A DNA stretch of 41,033 nucleotides from Cyclobacteriaceae bacterium (GCA_958296015.1 CATQIH010000065.1:1-41033), one strand, 5' to 3'; counted from the first letter of the stretch, positions 10,501 through 18,138 are shown. Numbers and translations: made by a program. Notes: generated from the sequence alone by a model not told the origin.

Positions 10501-10761
10501 GATGCCGACCGGGTGTTGTTTATGATGCAGCTCAAAAATGATGATCAAACCGACCTGGTATCTTACCTGGGGAATACTGAAAAAGGACTTGAAAGCCCGG
10601 ATGGTATGACGGTGTTTGGTTTTGGTCGGAACCAAGACACGAAGCCTCTGATCTTGCAGCCCCAGCAGTTTGTGATTGGCTTTTACCCGCATAAGATCAG
10701 CACACAGGCTGATCACCAGCAAATCACACAATATCTCTCAAAATTTTCCACCCAACCATAA
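7531..10761 (+). CDS. Large secreted VCBS/FG-GAP repeat protein
   Basis: Exported protein of 1076 residues, function unknown. The ATG at 7531 is chosen for its signal peptide (core LLCFLLLMHLTSQAQ). Residues of about 40-395 hold at least six Asp-rich calcium-loop repeats of FG-GAP/VCBS type, for example DIDGDGDLDIAAG and DIDQDGDIDIITG, which should fold as a beta-propeller. The remaining 680 residues are beta-rich with many Trp/Tyr; I do not recognise a catalytic family. A fourfold tandem PRLDS repeat interrupts this part at about residues 733-752. The next gene starts 7 bp after the stop, so the two probably form an operon. Such propellers often accompany glycan-degrading enzymes, but no substrate can be inferred from sequence. 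Confidence 0.85.
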   Translation: MTLSYKKPCWLLCFLLLMHLTSQAQPWQYIAIDSTKQKWGDWDDPDWLRYFGLDFGDVNRDGCLDIISGRYVYHNPCGDMTVPWKRSVLDDNVDAIFFTDVDGDPYADIIAQALPDIYWYEATDQEGSRYTRRHVASVPATSHVNSQGFEKAQIIAGGRDELLIAGNGDVYCIVIPENTQDTTQWQTHLIAKNTSDEGIGVGDIDGDGDLDIAAGRRHAGRRPEGEEEPTILVWYENPGHVNSPWKDHLVGNSVHPLDRVEVADLNNDGNAEIIITEERYPGLEPDGHLYWFSAKGSPNKEWQRHTVVEQYSMNNLDVADIDQDGDIDIITGEHKGPKLELQIWKNDGKANFTKNIVDTGKENHLGTKLVDIDQDGDLDIAGAAWDNYRWMHLWRNDKITMPASGSLYKEYRWTPQQLGLNESFLRVGGQLDYQSSGNKKIDQNGAITFEEAIDLKRAKSAVLFVERVQSHEDTKNMRVRINNGQWLPVPAPAAIPDPASDYMFHDNAKINVPLADLQEKTSFSLKVDTMQRWHWPQNLVYALVLRVYYQPEKASLQASVKGIRANSKLKDEVTLSVSSNALEKIRQVDYIGLYEDINWQGDGLYRQWQYAYHQGKISHHIGSADKAPFRVNWQTDWLPDQPEDIQIMARVHFDNGLIYQTKPIDGLQLKRNYQVQLIKPYQQPANWVTREGVMTEKIYLPEALPKNAEARLYWRSWSPCYSNGITVNRQEIPRLDSPRLDSPRLDSPRLDSTPCYQYYEHEQTIDPHVLQPGENTITTRKTPLHNGEMVHGMEVQWPGIMLKVKSAAPSGISIQSGIYEGAAHLIVHTPAATYYYDQQGGGFSRIIDLDGNDWVGFKRKPKDEYPAAAASAYRGLPNLVFKGAEGGAGHPGFTQCKSEAVAGNKIKTTSKSGKWAWTWTFHNDHAQLTVEKTNAQQPYWFLYEGTPGGKFQPEAYYWGSDKDGPVSRTPDFYHNNPQWGFYHWIYAGHQDADRVLFMMQLKNDDQTDLVSYLGNTEKGLESPDGMTVFGFGRNQDTKPLILQPQQFVIGFYPHKISTQADHQQITQYLSKFSTQP
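9727..9786 (+). repeat. Four tandem copies of a 15-bp unit, in frame
   Basis: The unit CCCAGACTGGATAGT occurs four times without a gap (the last base of copy 4 differs). Because it is 15 bp, each copy adds the residues PRLDS and copy-number change keeps the frame. It lies in the C-terminal half of the VCBS protein. Confidence 0.95.
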
Positions 10762-10768
10762 ATCATTT

Positions 10769-12013
10769 ATGTTTAACAAAACATCCTTACTTTCCATCAT
10801 AGCAGGTGCCGCGTTGCTGAGTGCCTGCTCCAGTGGCTCCGGCGAGCAGCAAACCAATCAGACTGCCCCGGCAGCCACTCAGCCCAAGTTGTCTTTTCAG
10901 TCCAGGATGATTGCCGACTCTGCCAAATTTTGGTGGGCCAAATGTCCGGCCAAGATCACCGATGATGAGGTGATGGACCTGGTTTTTATCGACAACAATT
11001 CTGCTGGCGGCATCTTAGGTTATTATGAAGGCAGGCAGGATTCTTCCCTCTGGACAAGGCACATCATTGCCGAAAAGCCCCCTACCGGTGGACTGTTTGC
11101 TTCGGGCGACCTGGAATGTGCCGACATGGATGGTGATGGCGACGTGGACGTGATGGCGGTCAAACACCCTGGCGAGTGGACTGATGCCGATGCAACGGCT
11201 GAGCTGTTTTGGTATGAAAATCCAGGATGGCAGGTACACAAGATCGGCACTGTTCCGGATGCTGTCAAAGACATGAGCCTGACAGACTTTGATGGTGATG
11301 GCAAGACAGACCTGGCCATACTCACCTTTGAAGAGCATACCCTGAGTGTCTTCCGGCAGCAATCTGCCGATCAATGGGAACGGGTGTTGTACCTAAAAAA
11401 CCACAACGACCTGCACGAAGGTATGGATGTAGGCGATGTGGATGGCGACCGGTTACCTGACATTGTAGCTGATGCTTTTATCTTTCACAATCCGGGAGGC
11501 GACTTGAAAGGCAAGTGGAAAGAGGAGAACCTGGATAAGAAATGGAACTCACAGAAAGGCGACTGGTCCAGAAACGGCACCAAAGCTTTTTTGCGCGACC
11601 TTGACGGTGATGGCAAATCCGAGATATTCATCAGCCATTCGGAAAGAAGCGGCTATCCGCTGGTATATTACAAGCAGCAATCCGATGGTAAGTGGCAGGA
11701 ACACATCATCAGCGACAGCATTGCCGCCTGCCATACCGTACAAGTGTTTGACTTCGACCAGGATGGTAACTTTGACGTGCTGGCAGGGGTAAACAAAGGT
11801 CGGGCAGTGAACCTGGGCAAAACTGTCTTTGAGGTCACCATTTTCTTGGGCGACAGCACTTATCAGTCGTGGAAGCCGATGGTGCTGGAAAAAGATGGCA
11901 TCTACAACGGACAGGTAGCCGACTACGATGGCGATGGAGACTACGATATTTTCCGATACCCCAATCATGAGGCTACGAAGTTTTATCTATTGGAAAATCA
12001 GCTAAAACCCTAG
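10769..12013 (+). CDS. VCBS/FG-GAP repeat lipoprotein
   Basis: Exported lipoprotein of 414 residues. The ATG at 10769 gives MFNKTSLLSIIAGAALLSAC, a signal peptide with a lipobox cysteine, followed by a low-complexity linker rich in Ser, Gly, Gln and Ala. The remainder is built from about six Asp-rich calcium-loop repeats (DMDGDGDVDVMAV, DFDGDGKTDLAIL, DLDGDGKSEIFIS, DYDGDGDYDIFRY), the pattern of a seven-bladed FG-GAP/VCBS propeller. It follows the larger VCBS protein by 7 bp and is probably co-transcribed; the pair may act together at the cell surface. No catalytic motif seen. It is the last gene before the cassette array. Confidence 0.88.
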   Translation: MFNKTSLLSIIAGAALLSACSSGSGEQQTNQTAPAATQPKLSFQSRMIADSAKFWWAKCPAKITDDEVMDLVFIDNNSAGGILGYYEGRQDSSLWTRHIIAEKPPTGGLFASGDLECADMDGDGDVDVMAVKHPGEWTDADATAELFWYENPGWQVHKIGTVPDAVKDMSLTDFDGDGKTDLAILTFEEHTLSVFRQQSADQWERVLYLKNHNDLHEGMDVGDVDGDRLPDIVADAFIFHNPGGDLKGKWKEENLDKKWNSQKGDWSRNGTKAFLRDLDGDGKSEIFISHSERSGYPLVYYKQQSDGKWQEHIISDSIAACHTVQVFDFDQDGNFDVLAGVNKGRAVNLGKTVFEVTIFLGDSTYQSWKPMVLEKDGIYNGQVADYDGDGDYDIFRYPNHEATKFYLLENQLKP

Positions 12014-12383
12014 CCATACCTGTATGGTTGCCAAACTGTACATTTGTCGCTACATTTTGGCCAGAAACAGGGAAGCATTGTTGAGTTGTGTGTAAGGAAC
12101 ATATATACCTTTTTGCCCCGGCAATGCATAGCATCTGATAGAGAAGATCAGATGTCTCCAGTTCCTGTATCGGATTCACTTCTTACAAAAGCCGAAGCAC
12201 TGGTGTAAGACAGGGTAGTTGCCTGGCTGTAGCGATTGATGCCCAGTAGTCTTTCAAAAGAAGTAAAGGTTTGCATAACGACCACAAAATGAGTTATACA
12301 AATATCACGGAAAAGGTTTGGATATACAACATGTCCAAATTTGTTACCTGTACGGAAAATACATAGGTTTGTTTATCCGAGTG
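12014..12383. other. Left junction region of the cassette array
   Basis: This 370 bp region lies between the lipoprotein and the first cassette boundary (GTT at 12383-12385). The segment shifts from balanced composition to AT-rich. A 42-codon reverse ORF (12148-12276) has no recognisable product. If an array insertion site (attI-like) exists it should lie just left of 12383, but I cannot define it, and no integrase gene is present. Confidence 0.4.
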
Positions 12384-12415
12384 TTAGCAACAACCCAAAA
12401 AAACATCACGCTTGA

Positions 12416-12898
12416 ATGAAAGAATTTAGGACAAAAATTGAAATTATCGGAATTAATCCTTTCGTTTTTATTCCAGATGACGTTCTGAATTACATTTTTG
12501 AAAAGGCAGGAAAAAACAAAGGAAAAATTCCAGTTCGCATCAAAATTGAGGGACACAAATTTGAACAGACTTTAATAAAATACAGCGGACATTGGCGACT
12601 ATATTTAAACACACCAATGCGAAAAACTGCTGAGACAGAGGTCGGAGAAATGACAAGAATCGAAATTGAGTTTGACCCAAACGAGAGGAAAATACCGTTT
12701 CATCCAAAATTTGAAAAAGCGTTGAAAGAAAATGAAAACGCAAAAGAAATATTTGATAATTTAACACCTTCCTTACAAAAGGAAATTTTGAGATATTTAT
12801 CATTCTTAAAAACAGAAGAAAGCTTAAACAGAAATGTAAAAAAGGCTTTGAATTTTCTTCTCGGCAAAGAAAGATTTATTGGGCGAGAAAAACCCTAA
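12416..12898 (+). CDS. DUF1905 / YdeI-OmpD-associated family protein
   Basis: First gene of cassette 1 (12384-13635), 160 residues. Residues 1-85 match the DUF1905 beta-barrel pattern (VRIKIEGHKFEQTLIKYSGH, LYLNTPMRKTAE, EIEFDPNERKIP). The C-terminal part (HPKFEKALKENENAKEIFDNLTP, ending RNVKKALNFLLGKE) resembles the helical YdeI/OmpD-associated domain. The biochemical role of this family is poorly known; some members are annotated as bacteriocin-protection proteins. It is followed 24 bp later by the DinB-like gene. Both are AT-rich, unlike the genes on either flank of the array. Confidence 0.75.
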   Translation: MKEFRTKIEIIGINPFVFIPDDVLNYIFEKAGKNKGKIPVRIKIEGHKFEQTLIKYSGHWRLYLNTPMRKTAETEVGEMTRIEIEFDPNERKIPFHPKFEKALKENENAKEIFDNLTPSLQKEILRYLSFLKTEESLNRNVKKALNFLLGKERFIGREKP

Positions 12899-12922
12899 AT
12901 ATTAATCTAAAGACAACAAAGT

Positions 12923-13435
12923 ATGAGTTTAAAAAAATTAATGACGAATTCAGCCAATTACAATGCTTGGGTAAACGAACAATATGTGAATTGGTTATCC
13001 GGAAAATCGGAGGAATTACTAAACAAAGAAATCCCATCGAGTTTTTCGAGCATCCTAAAAACAATTGACCATATTTTAGGAACAGAAAAATATTGGTGTT
13101 CTGTGATTGCCGAAACAACGTTCGAGCCAAATCAAGAAGAAAATAAAACGCTCTCAAAAGATGAAACCTTAAACGCATTTTTGAACAGTTCAAAACAATT
13201 GTCGGAGCTTATCAACTCATATTCGGAGGAGGATTTGGTAAAAAAAGTCAAAGTGGTAAATCCTTGGTTTGAGAGCGACTTTTTAAAATATGAATATTTA
13301 CAACACATAATCAATCACGGATTATACCATCGAGGACAAATTGTAACAATTGGTAGAAATATTGGAATTACCGATGCACCTATGACGGATTATAATTTTT
13401 ATAACGTAGCCAAACAATCGGAACAAAACGCATAA
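12923..13435 (+). CDS. DinB family protein
   Basis: Second gene of cassette 1, 170 residues, a DinB/DfrA-fold four-helix protein. The presumed metal-binding histidines sit in TIDHILGTEKYW and in INHGLYHRGQI near the C-terminus, the usual H...HxxxHR spacing of the family. Family members include metal-dependent thiol transferases and many of unknown role, often linked to damage or xenobiotic response. The stop lies only a few bases before the AAC box of the cassette's attC (13441-13449), so the gene fits the cassette tightly. Confidence 0.8.
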   Translation: MSLKKLMTNSANYNAWVNEQYVNWLSGKSEELLNKEIPSSFSSILKTIDHILGTEKYWCSVIAETTFEPNQEENKTLSKDETLNAFLNSSKQLSELINSYSEEDLVKKVKVVNPWFESDFLKYEYLQHIINHGLYHRGQIVTIGRNIGITDAPMTDYNFYNVAKQSEQNA

Positions 13436-13440
13436 GGGCA

Positions 13441-13641
13441 GTTGCTAACAACGTATATAAAACATAGTGCGAGTCGTTGCTAAACCAAGGGTTCGGGCAT
13501 TTTTGCGAGGTCGCCAAATTTTTAAATTTGGCTAATTGGGAAAAGAAAGATAATTAGAAAAATTTAAAAATTCGGCTTGTGATAATCCGAAACGAAACTG
13601 CTTATTTTCTGCACGACGTCTCATATACAAATCCGTTCGCG
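13441..13641. repeat. attC-like site A (long class)
   Basis: About 201 bp imperfect palindrome. The left box GTTGCTAAC is the exact complement of the cassette-1 start GTTAGCAAC at 12383. The arms pair as AACGTATATAAAACATAGTGC against GCACGACGTCTCATATACAAATCCGTT, and an internal CCAAATTTTTAAATTTGG palindrome is included. The closing GTT is 13635-13637, directly followed by an ORF-less mini-cassette. Confidence 0.8.
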
Positions 13642-13811
13642 GCAATGCTACGCTGCGCTACGCATCGCCGCGAACGTGCGGGCGGCTATCGCCGTCAGTC
13701 CCCGGCCTTAGCTTCGCTTCGCTGCGCACAGCCGAGAACTGACGGCTACACGTCATACTTTGTCCAGATACTTCGTATCTTCCCAAAGCACGACGCGTAG
13801 CCGCCCGCACG
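13636..13811. mobile_element. ORF-less GC-rich mini-cassette, copy 1
   Basis: 176 bp. It begins TTCGCGGC after the G of GTT, and the matching box GCCGCGAAC is at 13667-13675, so only about 31 bp of the unit is not attC. The arms GTGCGGGCGGCTA and TAGCCGCCCGCAC pair across the element, with a nested GCCGTCAGT/ACTGACGGC pair. It is strikingly GC-rich within an AT-rich array. No ORF of its own is credible. Confidence 0.8.
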
Positions 13812-13866
13812 TTATGTGCCATTTTAGAGCGACACCCTACAACAACAAACTGACAGACAAAATTGA

Positions 13867-14616
13867 ATGATTTATAAAGAGTTTCAACCAGACAAATTAC
13901 TAACCGACTTCGTTAAGAACTATTGGTGGTTTGATAATTCTACAACCCAACAACTTGACTTTACAATTTTGCCAGACGGCTGTTTTGACCTTATAATTTC
14001 GCTTGACAATTACCAACAAGACGAAATTTCGTTAACCGGACTTTGGACTAAACAAGTTGAAGTATCTATTGAACCAAACAGACAACTTTTCGGAGTACGT
14101 TTTAAACTATTGGCGGTTGACTACATTTTACAACAAAACATTTCAGCCTTTTGCGATAGCGAACAAATAAAGGAAATCGACTTTTGGAAGTTAGACAAAA
14201 CCACATTTACGGACTTAGAAAATGTAACTGCTAAGCTGAATAAAATTATGCTTTCCATTTTGGGTAGTAAAAAAGGCATTGACAGCAGAAAGCAAAAACT
14301 TTTCAACTTACTGTATCAAACAAATGGCGAACGGACAATTGAACAATATTCTCAACAAGTTTTTTGGACAAGCCGACAAATCAACCGTTATTTCAAAGAC
14401 AGATTTGGAATTCCTTTAAAATCATACTGCAAAATTTTAAAACTTTTTGCTTCTTTCAAACATATCAAGAAAGGACAACTTTATCCCGAGCAAAATTATT
14501 TTGACCAATCACATTTTATAAAAGATTTGAAGCAACATACAGGAAACAATCCAACAGAATTGTTTGAGAACAAAAACGACCGATTTTTACAATTGGCAAC
14601 GATGACCGAAAAGTAG
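13867..14616 (+). CDS. AraC family transcriptional regulator
   Basis: First gene of cassette 2 (13812-15496), 249 residues. The N-terminal portion (YKEFQPDKLLTDFVKNYWWF, LPDGCFDLIISL, FGVRFKLLAVDYIL) is the sensor domain common to Bacteroidota AraC-type regulators of the DUF6597 kind. The C-terminal part has the two helix-turn-helices (SRQINRYFKDRFGIPLKSYC and FDQSHFIKDLKQHTGNNPTE). It is followed 33 bp downstream by a glyoxalase-fold protein. Regulators of this type often control such a neighbour, so the cassette may carry its own regulated resistance module. The ligand is unknown. Confidence 0.85.
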   Translation: MIYKEFQPDKLLTDFVKNYWWFDNSTTQQLDFTILPDGCFDLIISLDNYQQDEISLTGLWTKQVEVSIEPNRQLFGVRFKLLAVDYILQQNISAFCDSEQIKEIDFWKLDKTTFTDLENVTAKLNKIMLSILGSKKGIDSRKQKLFNLLYQTNGERTIEQYSQQVFWTSRQINRYFKDRFGIPLKSYCKILKLFASFKHIKKGQLYPEQNYFDQSHFIKDLKQHTGNNPTELFENKNDRFLQLATMTEK

Positions 14617-14649
14617 TTTTGCATCATTAATAATTTAAAAAACAGCAAA

Positions 14650-15096
14650 ATGAAATTCAGTAACATCAGACTTTTAGTGAACGACTTTGATAAGTGCTTC
14701 ACTTTTTACAACGACATTCTTGGCTTAGAATGCACTTGGGGCAAACTTGGGGACAATTTCGCAAGTTTCAATATTGGTAATCCATCGGGACTTGCTTTGT
14801 TTAAAGCGGAACTTATGAGCATTGCCATTAACAATACAGACGCAAAGAAAAATAAATTTTTGCAAGACAAAATTGCAATCATTGTGCAAGTGGACAGCGT
14901 TAACGAAACTTACATTTCGTTACAAAGTAAAGGTGTGAAATTTTTAACCGAGCCAAAAGATATGACAGCTTGGGGAATTAGAGTTGCACATTTTAGAGAC
15001 CCTGAGAACAATTTAATTGAATTGTTTTCTGACTTACCAAAAGTAAAATGGGACGACCATTTAATTGAAGACGAAAAGGATTTTTCTAAAAAATGA
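14650..15096 (+). CDS. VOC (glyoxalase/bleomycin resistance) family protein
   Basis: 148 residues, second gene of cassette 2. Vicinal-oxygen-chelate fold pattern: IRLLVNDFDKCFTFYNDILG at the start, NIGNPSGLALF, and the second module ending WGIRVAHFRDPENNLIELF, where the terminal Glu is the usual metal ligand. Family roles range from glyoxalase and dioxygenase activity to drug sequestration; the substrate here cannot be told. The stop overlaps the next start (ATGA), so it is translationally coupled to the Cdd1-like gene. Confidence 0.82.
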   Translation: MKFSNIRLLVNDFDKCFTFYNDILGLECTWGKLGDNFASFNIGNPSGLALFKAELMSIAINNTDAKKNKFLQDKIAIIVQVDSVNETYISLQSKGVKFLTEPKDMTAWGIRVAHFRDPENNLIELFSDLPKVKWDDHLIEDEKDFSKK

Positions 15097-15377
15097 CAAA
15101 AGAGAAATCAATAAAAGAACTAACAATTATTCCAGGGGTCGGTAAGTCATTGGCTACCGACCTTTGGAATATTGGCGTTACATCAATTGCCGACTTGAAA
15201 GGACAAAATCCTAACAAACTTTACGACCTTTCTAACGCGTTTGCAGGGACAGTTCAAGACAGATGTGTTTTGTATGTTTTTAAGTGTGCAGTATACTTTG
15301 CAGACACACCGACAGACGAACACGAAACAGAAAAACTGAAATGGTGGAATTGGAAAGACAAGAAAAACGGCACATAA
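15093..15377 (+). CDS. Cdd1-like helix-hairpin-helix protein
   Basis: 94 residues, third gene of cassette 2. The helix-hairpin-helix motif IPGVGKSLATDLWNIGVTSI is followed by DLKGQNPNKLYD and DRCVLYVFKCAVYFADTP, the pattern of the 'pathogenicity locus' Cdd1 family. Those proteins are presumed to bind DNA non-specifically; their biological role is unknown. The ATGA overlap with the VOC gene indicates an operon. The TAA stop (15375-15377) lies inside the AAC box of the cassette's attC, so the coding end and recombination site share bases. Confidence 0.75.
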   Translation: MTKEKSIKELTIIPGVGKSLATDLWNIGVTSIADLKGQNPNKLYDLSNAFAGTVQDRCVLYVFKCAVYFADTPTDEHETEKLKWWNWKDKKNGT

Positions 15378-15502
15378 CAGCGGTTTGGCAAAAGTGGCGG
15401 TTCAGTGCTTCGTATGACAGTTTTTCGTAAATTTGAAGTGCGTGCTTCGTATAAACATTTGTGGTAATATCGCCACCTTCGCCAAGCCGCAAAACGTTAG
15501 CC
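15369..15502. repeat. attC-like site B (short class)
   Basis: 134 bp. The left box GGCACATAAC exactly complements the cassette-2 start GTTATGTGCC (13811). The outer arms GCGGTTTGGCAAAAGTGGCG and CGCCACCTTCGCCAAGCCGC pair, and an inner GTGCTTCGTAT occurs twice. The closing GTT is at 15496-15498. Confidence 0.8.
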
Positions 15503-15568
15503 GTCATTGTATAAGACACCTCACAAAAAATGCAAGCAAGATATGATTAAGAACCTTAAACTGAAACG

Positions 15569-16117
15569 ATGAACAATATTGATACTATTGACAAAGCACA
15601 GACCGATATGAGCAAATCATATGCAAATGGTTCTATTGGAATATTAGTTTCAGGTACTATTTGGCTTATATCTGCAATAGTAGCTTCTCAATTATCACCT
15701 AAACATGCTATTTGGACACTGCTAATTGGAGGAATGCTTATTTCCCCTTTAAGCATAGTTGTTGGGAAACTATTTGGAATGAGTGGTAAACACCAAAAAG
15801 GAAATCCATTAGGAACTTTGGCAATGGAATCAACAATATTTATGTTGATGTGTTTGCCGCTTGCATATAAACTTTCATTTGAACATTCGGAATGGTTTTT
15901 TCAAGGAATGCTTATGATTATTGGTGGGAGATACTTGACCTTTGCAAGTATTTACGGTACAAAATTGTATTGGATTCTAGGAGCGATTCTAGGACTTGCA
16001 GCATACACATTATTTAGCTTTAAGGCACAGACTTTTATTTCAGCACTTACAGGTTCACTTATTGAAATATTTTTTGGAGTTTTTATGATTATCATTTTTC
16101 GTAAGACGAAGAATTGA
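15569..16117 (+). CDS. Uncharacterised multi-pass membrane protein
   Basis: Only gene of cassette 3 (15497-16267), 182 residues. Six hydrophobic segments are visible, for example ILVSGTIWLISAIVA, WTLLIGGMLISPLSIVVG, STIFMLMCLPLAYKL, LYWILGAILGLAAYTLF and LIEIFFGVFMIIIF. The N-terminus is short and polar. It may belong to the DUF7010-type membrane family, but I am not certain. No catalytic residues stand out. As a stand-alone cassette gene it could be a stress, defence or transport accessory; nothing in the sequence decides this. Confidence 0.7.
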   Translation: MNNIDTIDKAQTDMSKSYANGSIGILVSGTIWLISAIVASQLSPKHAIWTLLIGGMLISPLSIVVGKLFGMSGKHQKGNPLGTLAMESTIFMLMCLPLAYKLSFEHSEWFFQGMLMIIGGRYLTFASIYGTKLYWILGAILGLAAYTLFSFKAQTFISALTGSLIEIFFGVFMIIIFRKTKN

Positions 16118-16142
16118 TAGCAAAGAATGAAAACAACGAACC

Positions 16143-16273
16143 GCTAACAGCAGCTTGGCAAAATGGCGGGCTCAATGCTAAATTCAACGGCAGTTCTTCG
16201 ATTGAACTTTTGTGCAAAACTGAACATTTGTGCTTCGATTTCCGCCACTTCGCCAAGCTGCAAACCGTTGTGC
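16143..16273. repeat. attC-like site C (short class)
   Basis: 131 bp. The left box GCTAAC complements the cassette-3 start GTTAGC (15496); the match is limited to 6 nt. The arms AGCAGCTTGGCAAAATGGCGG and CCGCCACTTCGCCAAGCTGC pair and closely resemble site B. The closing GTT is 16267-16269. Confidence 0.75.
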
Positions 16274-16530
16274 GCAACCAGAAGAAAAGAAAAAACGATA
16301 GTTCGGGGTTGATTGAATAAGTCTCTGCTGGTATGAAGATAAATTTGATGAATAGATGGCATAGACATGGATAGTTGGCTCGGCAATTGAAAAGCAAAGA
16401 AGTGGCTGATATGATGACTCTGAAAATCGTGGTGAAAGAAAAGACTTCGGAAGATATGAGCCAACAAGCGGGTTGAAAATCACTCGGCAGAAAACAGCCA
16501 ACAAGTCCGGCCTGACGGCTGCACTGATCG
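16268..16530. other. ORF-less segment between two cassette boundaries
   Basis: 263 bp between GTT at 16267 and GTT at 16530. It starts GTTGTGCGCAAC, but no complementary box (GTTGCGCACAAC) is found before 16530, and the sequence left of 16530 does not form a long palindrome. It looks like a degenerate or truncated cassette. No credible gene. Confidence 0.5.
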
Positions 16531-16548
16531 TTGGCAACAAGCTAAAAA

Positions 16549-17955
16549 ATGAACAAAACCTTACAAACAGACTTATTAGAAATTGAATCTCTTCTTGAGC
16601 AAATAAAAAAACAAGGGATAGATTATTTAAACAAAATAGGTGAGAGACAAACTTCAGCAGATGTTCACAAAGCTGAATTGATTGATCTAGATTCAAAAGG
16701 TCTTGGTGCTCGTAATACTTTGCAATTATTCAACGAAAAGTTCGAACCTACAATAGTATCATCTTCTGGGCCTAGATTTTGGGGTTATGTTATTGGTGGT
16801 TCTACACCAGCATCTATTATGGGGGATTGGCTAGCAACAATCTACGACCAAAATCCACAAGCAATAAATAGTGAAGGAGACATATCTGCAAATATTGAAT
16901 TAGAAACCATTCAATTAATTTTAGACCTATTTAATTTACCTAAATCTTTTGTTGGTGGCTTTGTAACGGGTGCTACTATGTCGAATTTCACTTGCTTAGC
17001 AGTAGCTAAACAGTGGTTTGGAAAAAACTATGGTAAAGATTTTGCAAAAGAAGGGATTACAGAAAAAATAAATATACTAACAGCGACACCACATTCTTCT
17101 GCTTTAAAATCACTTGCTTTATTAGGTATTGGTAGCAATAATATTATAAAAGTAAACACAATAGAAGGAAATAGAGAAGCCATTTCAATAGCCGATTTAG
17201 AATCGAAAATAAAAATGTTAAACGGACAACCATTTATTCTTATATCAAGTGCAGGAACAGTAAATACGGTTGATTTTGATAATTTCAATTCCATAAAAAA
17301 ATTAAAGGAAAAATATAATTTTTGGTGGCACACAGATGCGGCCTTTGGCGGTTTTGCAGCTTGTTCAGATACCCACAAACACTTTGTCAAAGACTGGGAA
17401 TATTCTGACAGTATAACTATAGACTGCCATAAATGGCTAAATGTACCCTATGAAAGTGCTGTGTTTTTAGTAAAAAAAGAACATAGTTCATTACAAATTG
17501 AAAGTTTTCAAAACTCTAACGCACCCTATCTTGGAAACCCAATGGAAAACTTCAATTATCTTAATTTTCTTCCTGAAAATTCAAGACGACTAAAGGCATT
17601 ACCCGCTTGGTTTTCATTAAGAGCATACGGAAAAGAAGGTTATAAAAGTATTGTAGAAAACGCAATTGATTTAGCAAAATATTTTGGGAGCAGAATAGAG
17701 GAATCCAAAGACTTCAAGTTGCTAGCACCTGTAAGATTGAATAATATTGTTTTTAATCTAAATAGCAATCAGAACAAAGAAAAAATCGACACCTTTTTAA
17801 CCCAATTAAACAAAACGGGAAAAGTATTTATGACACCAACACTTTATAATGACCAAAAAGGAATTAGAGCATCATTTGTAAATTGGAGAACAACTAAAAA
17901 TGATATCGAATTGGTCCTTAAAGAAATGAACCGAATAATAAATATAAATGAATAA
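16549..17955 (+). CDS. Pyridoxal-dependent (group II) decarboxylase
   Basis: Gene of cassette 4 (16531-18088), 468 residues, full length for the aromatic amino acid/glutamate decarboxylase superfamily. Visible features are the substrate-side FWGYVIGGSTPAS, FVTGATMSNFTCLAVA, the PLP-binding WWHTDAAFGGFA (about residue 260), and the Schiff-base lysine in IDCHKWLNVPYE at residue 295. The C-terminal domain ends GIRASFVNWRTTKNDIELVL. It should decarboxylate an amino acid using PLP in the cytoplasm; which one cannot be read from sequence. A complete metabolic enzyme as the sole cargo of a cassette is noteworthy. Confidence 0.88.
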   Translation: MNKTLQTDLLEIESLLEQIKKQGIDYLNKIGERQTSADVHKAELIDLDSKGLGARNTLQLFNEKFEPTIVSSSGPRFWGYVIGGSTPASIMGDWLATIYDQNPQAINSEGDISANIELETIQLILDLFNLPKSFVGGFVTGATMSNFTCLAVAKQWFGKNYGKDFAKEGITEKINILTATPHSSALKSLALLGIGSNNIIKVNTIEGNREAISIADLESKIKMLNGQPFILISSAGTVNTVDFDNFNSIKKLKEKYNFWWHTDAAFGGFAACSDTHKHFVKDWEYSDSITIDCHKWLNVPYESAVFLVKKEHSSLQIESFQNSNAPYLGNPMENFNYLNFLPENSRRLKALPAWFSLRAYGKEGYKSIVENAIDLAKYFGSRIEESKDFKLLAPVRLNNIVFNLNSNQNKEKIDTFLTQLNKTGKVFMTPTLYNDQKGIRASFVNWRTTKNDIELVLKEMNRIININE

Positions 17956-17960
17956 AGCCA

Positions 17961-18094
17961 GTTGCCAACACCGTATAAAATTAATTGCTGGTTCTAGTCT
18001 ATTTACGAAAGTTCTCGCGAACTTTCTATCTGTGATTTATTTGCTAACTTTAGTTCTTAAAACACGCAACTAATCTTATACAATCACGTTGTGC
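17961..18094. repeat. attC-like site D (short class)
   Basis: 134 bp. The left box GTTGCCAAC exactly complements GTTGGCAAC at 16530, which fixes that position as the start of the decarboxylase cassette. It contains the strong inner palindrome GAAAGTTCTCGCGAACTTTC. The closing GTT is 18088-18090. Confidence 0.8.
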
Positions 18095-18138
18095 TTCATA
18101 CTAAAAAACGGAAAGTTGTCTAATTGGACTACTTTTTG

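Noticed and set aside
12148-12276. 42-codon reverse ORF (MQTFTSFERLLGINRY...) near the left array junction
   Set aside because: Too short and without a recognised family; it could be a gene remnant but cannot be supported.
13579-13800. ORF across the first mini-cassette
   Set aside because: The frame runs through attC-like site A and the mini-cassette palindromes. Similar chance ORFs occur at the other copies (19030, 27876) and reflect structure, not coding.
16092-16696. Several overlapping reverse ORFs of 100-170 codons
   Set aside because: They run antisense through attC-like site C and the start of the decarboxylase, and their translations show no family pattern.
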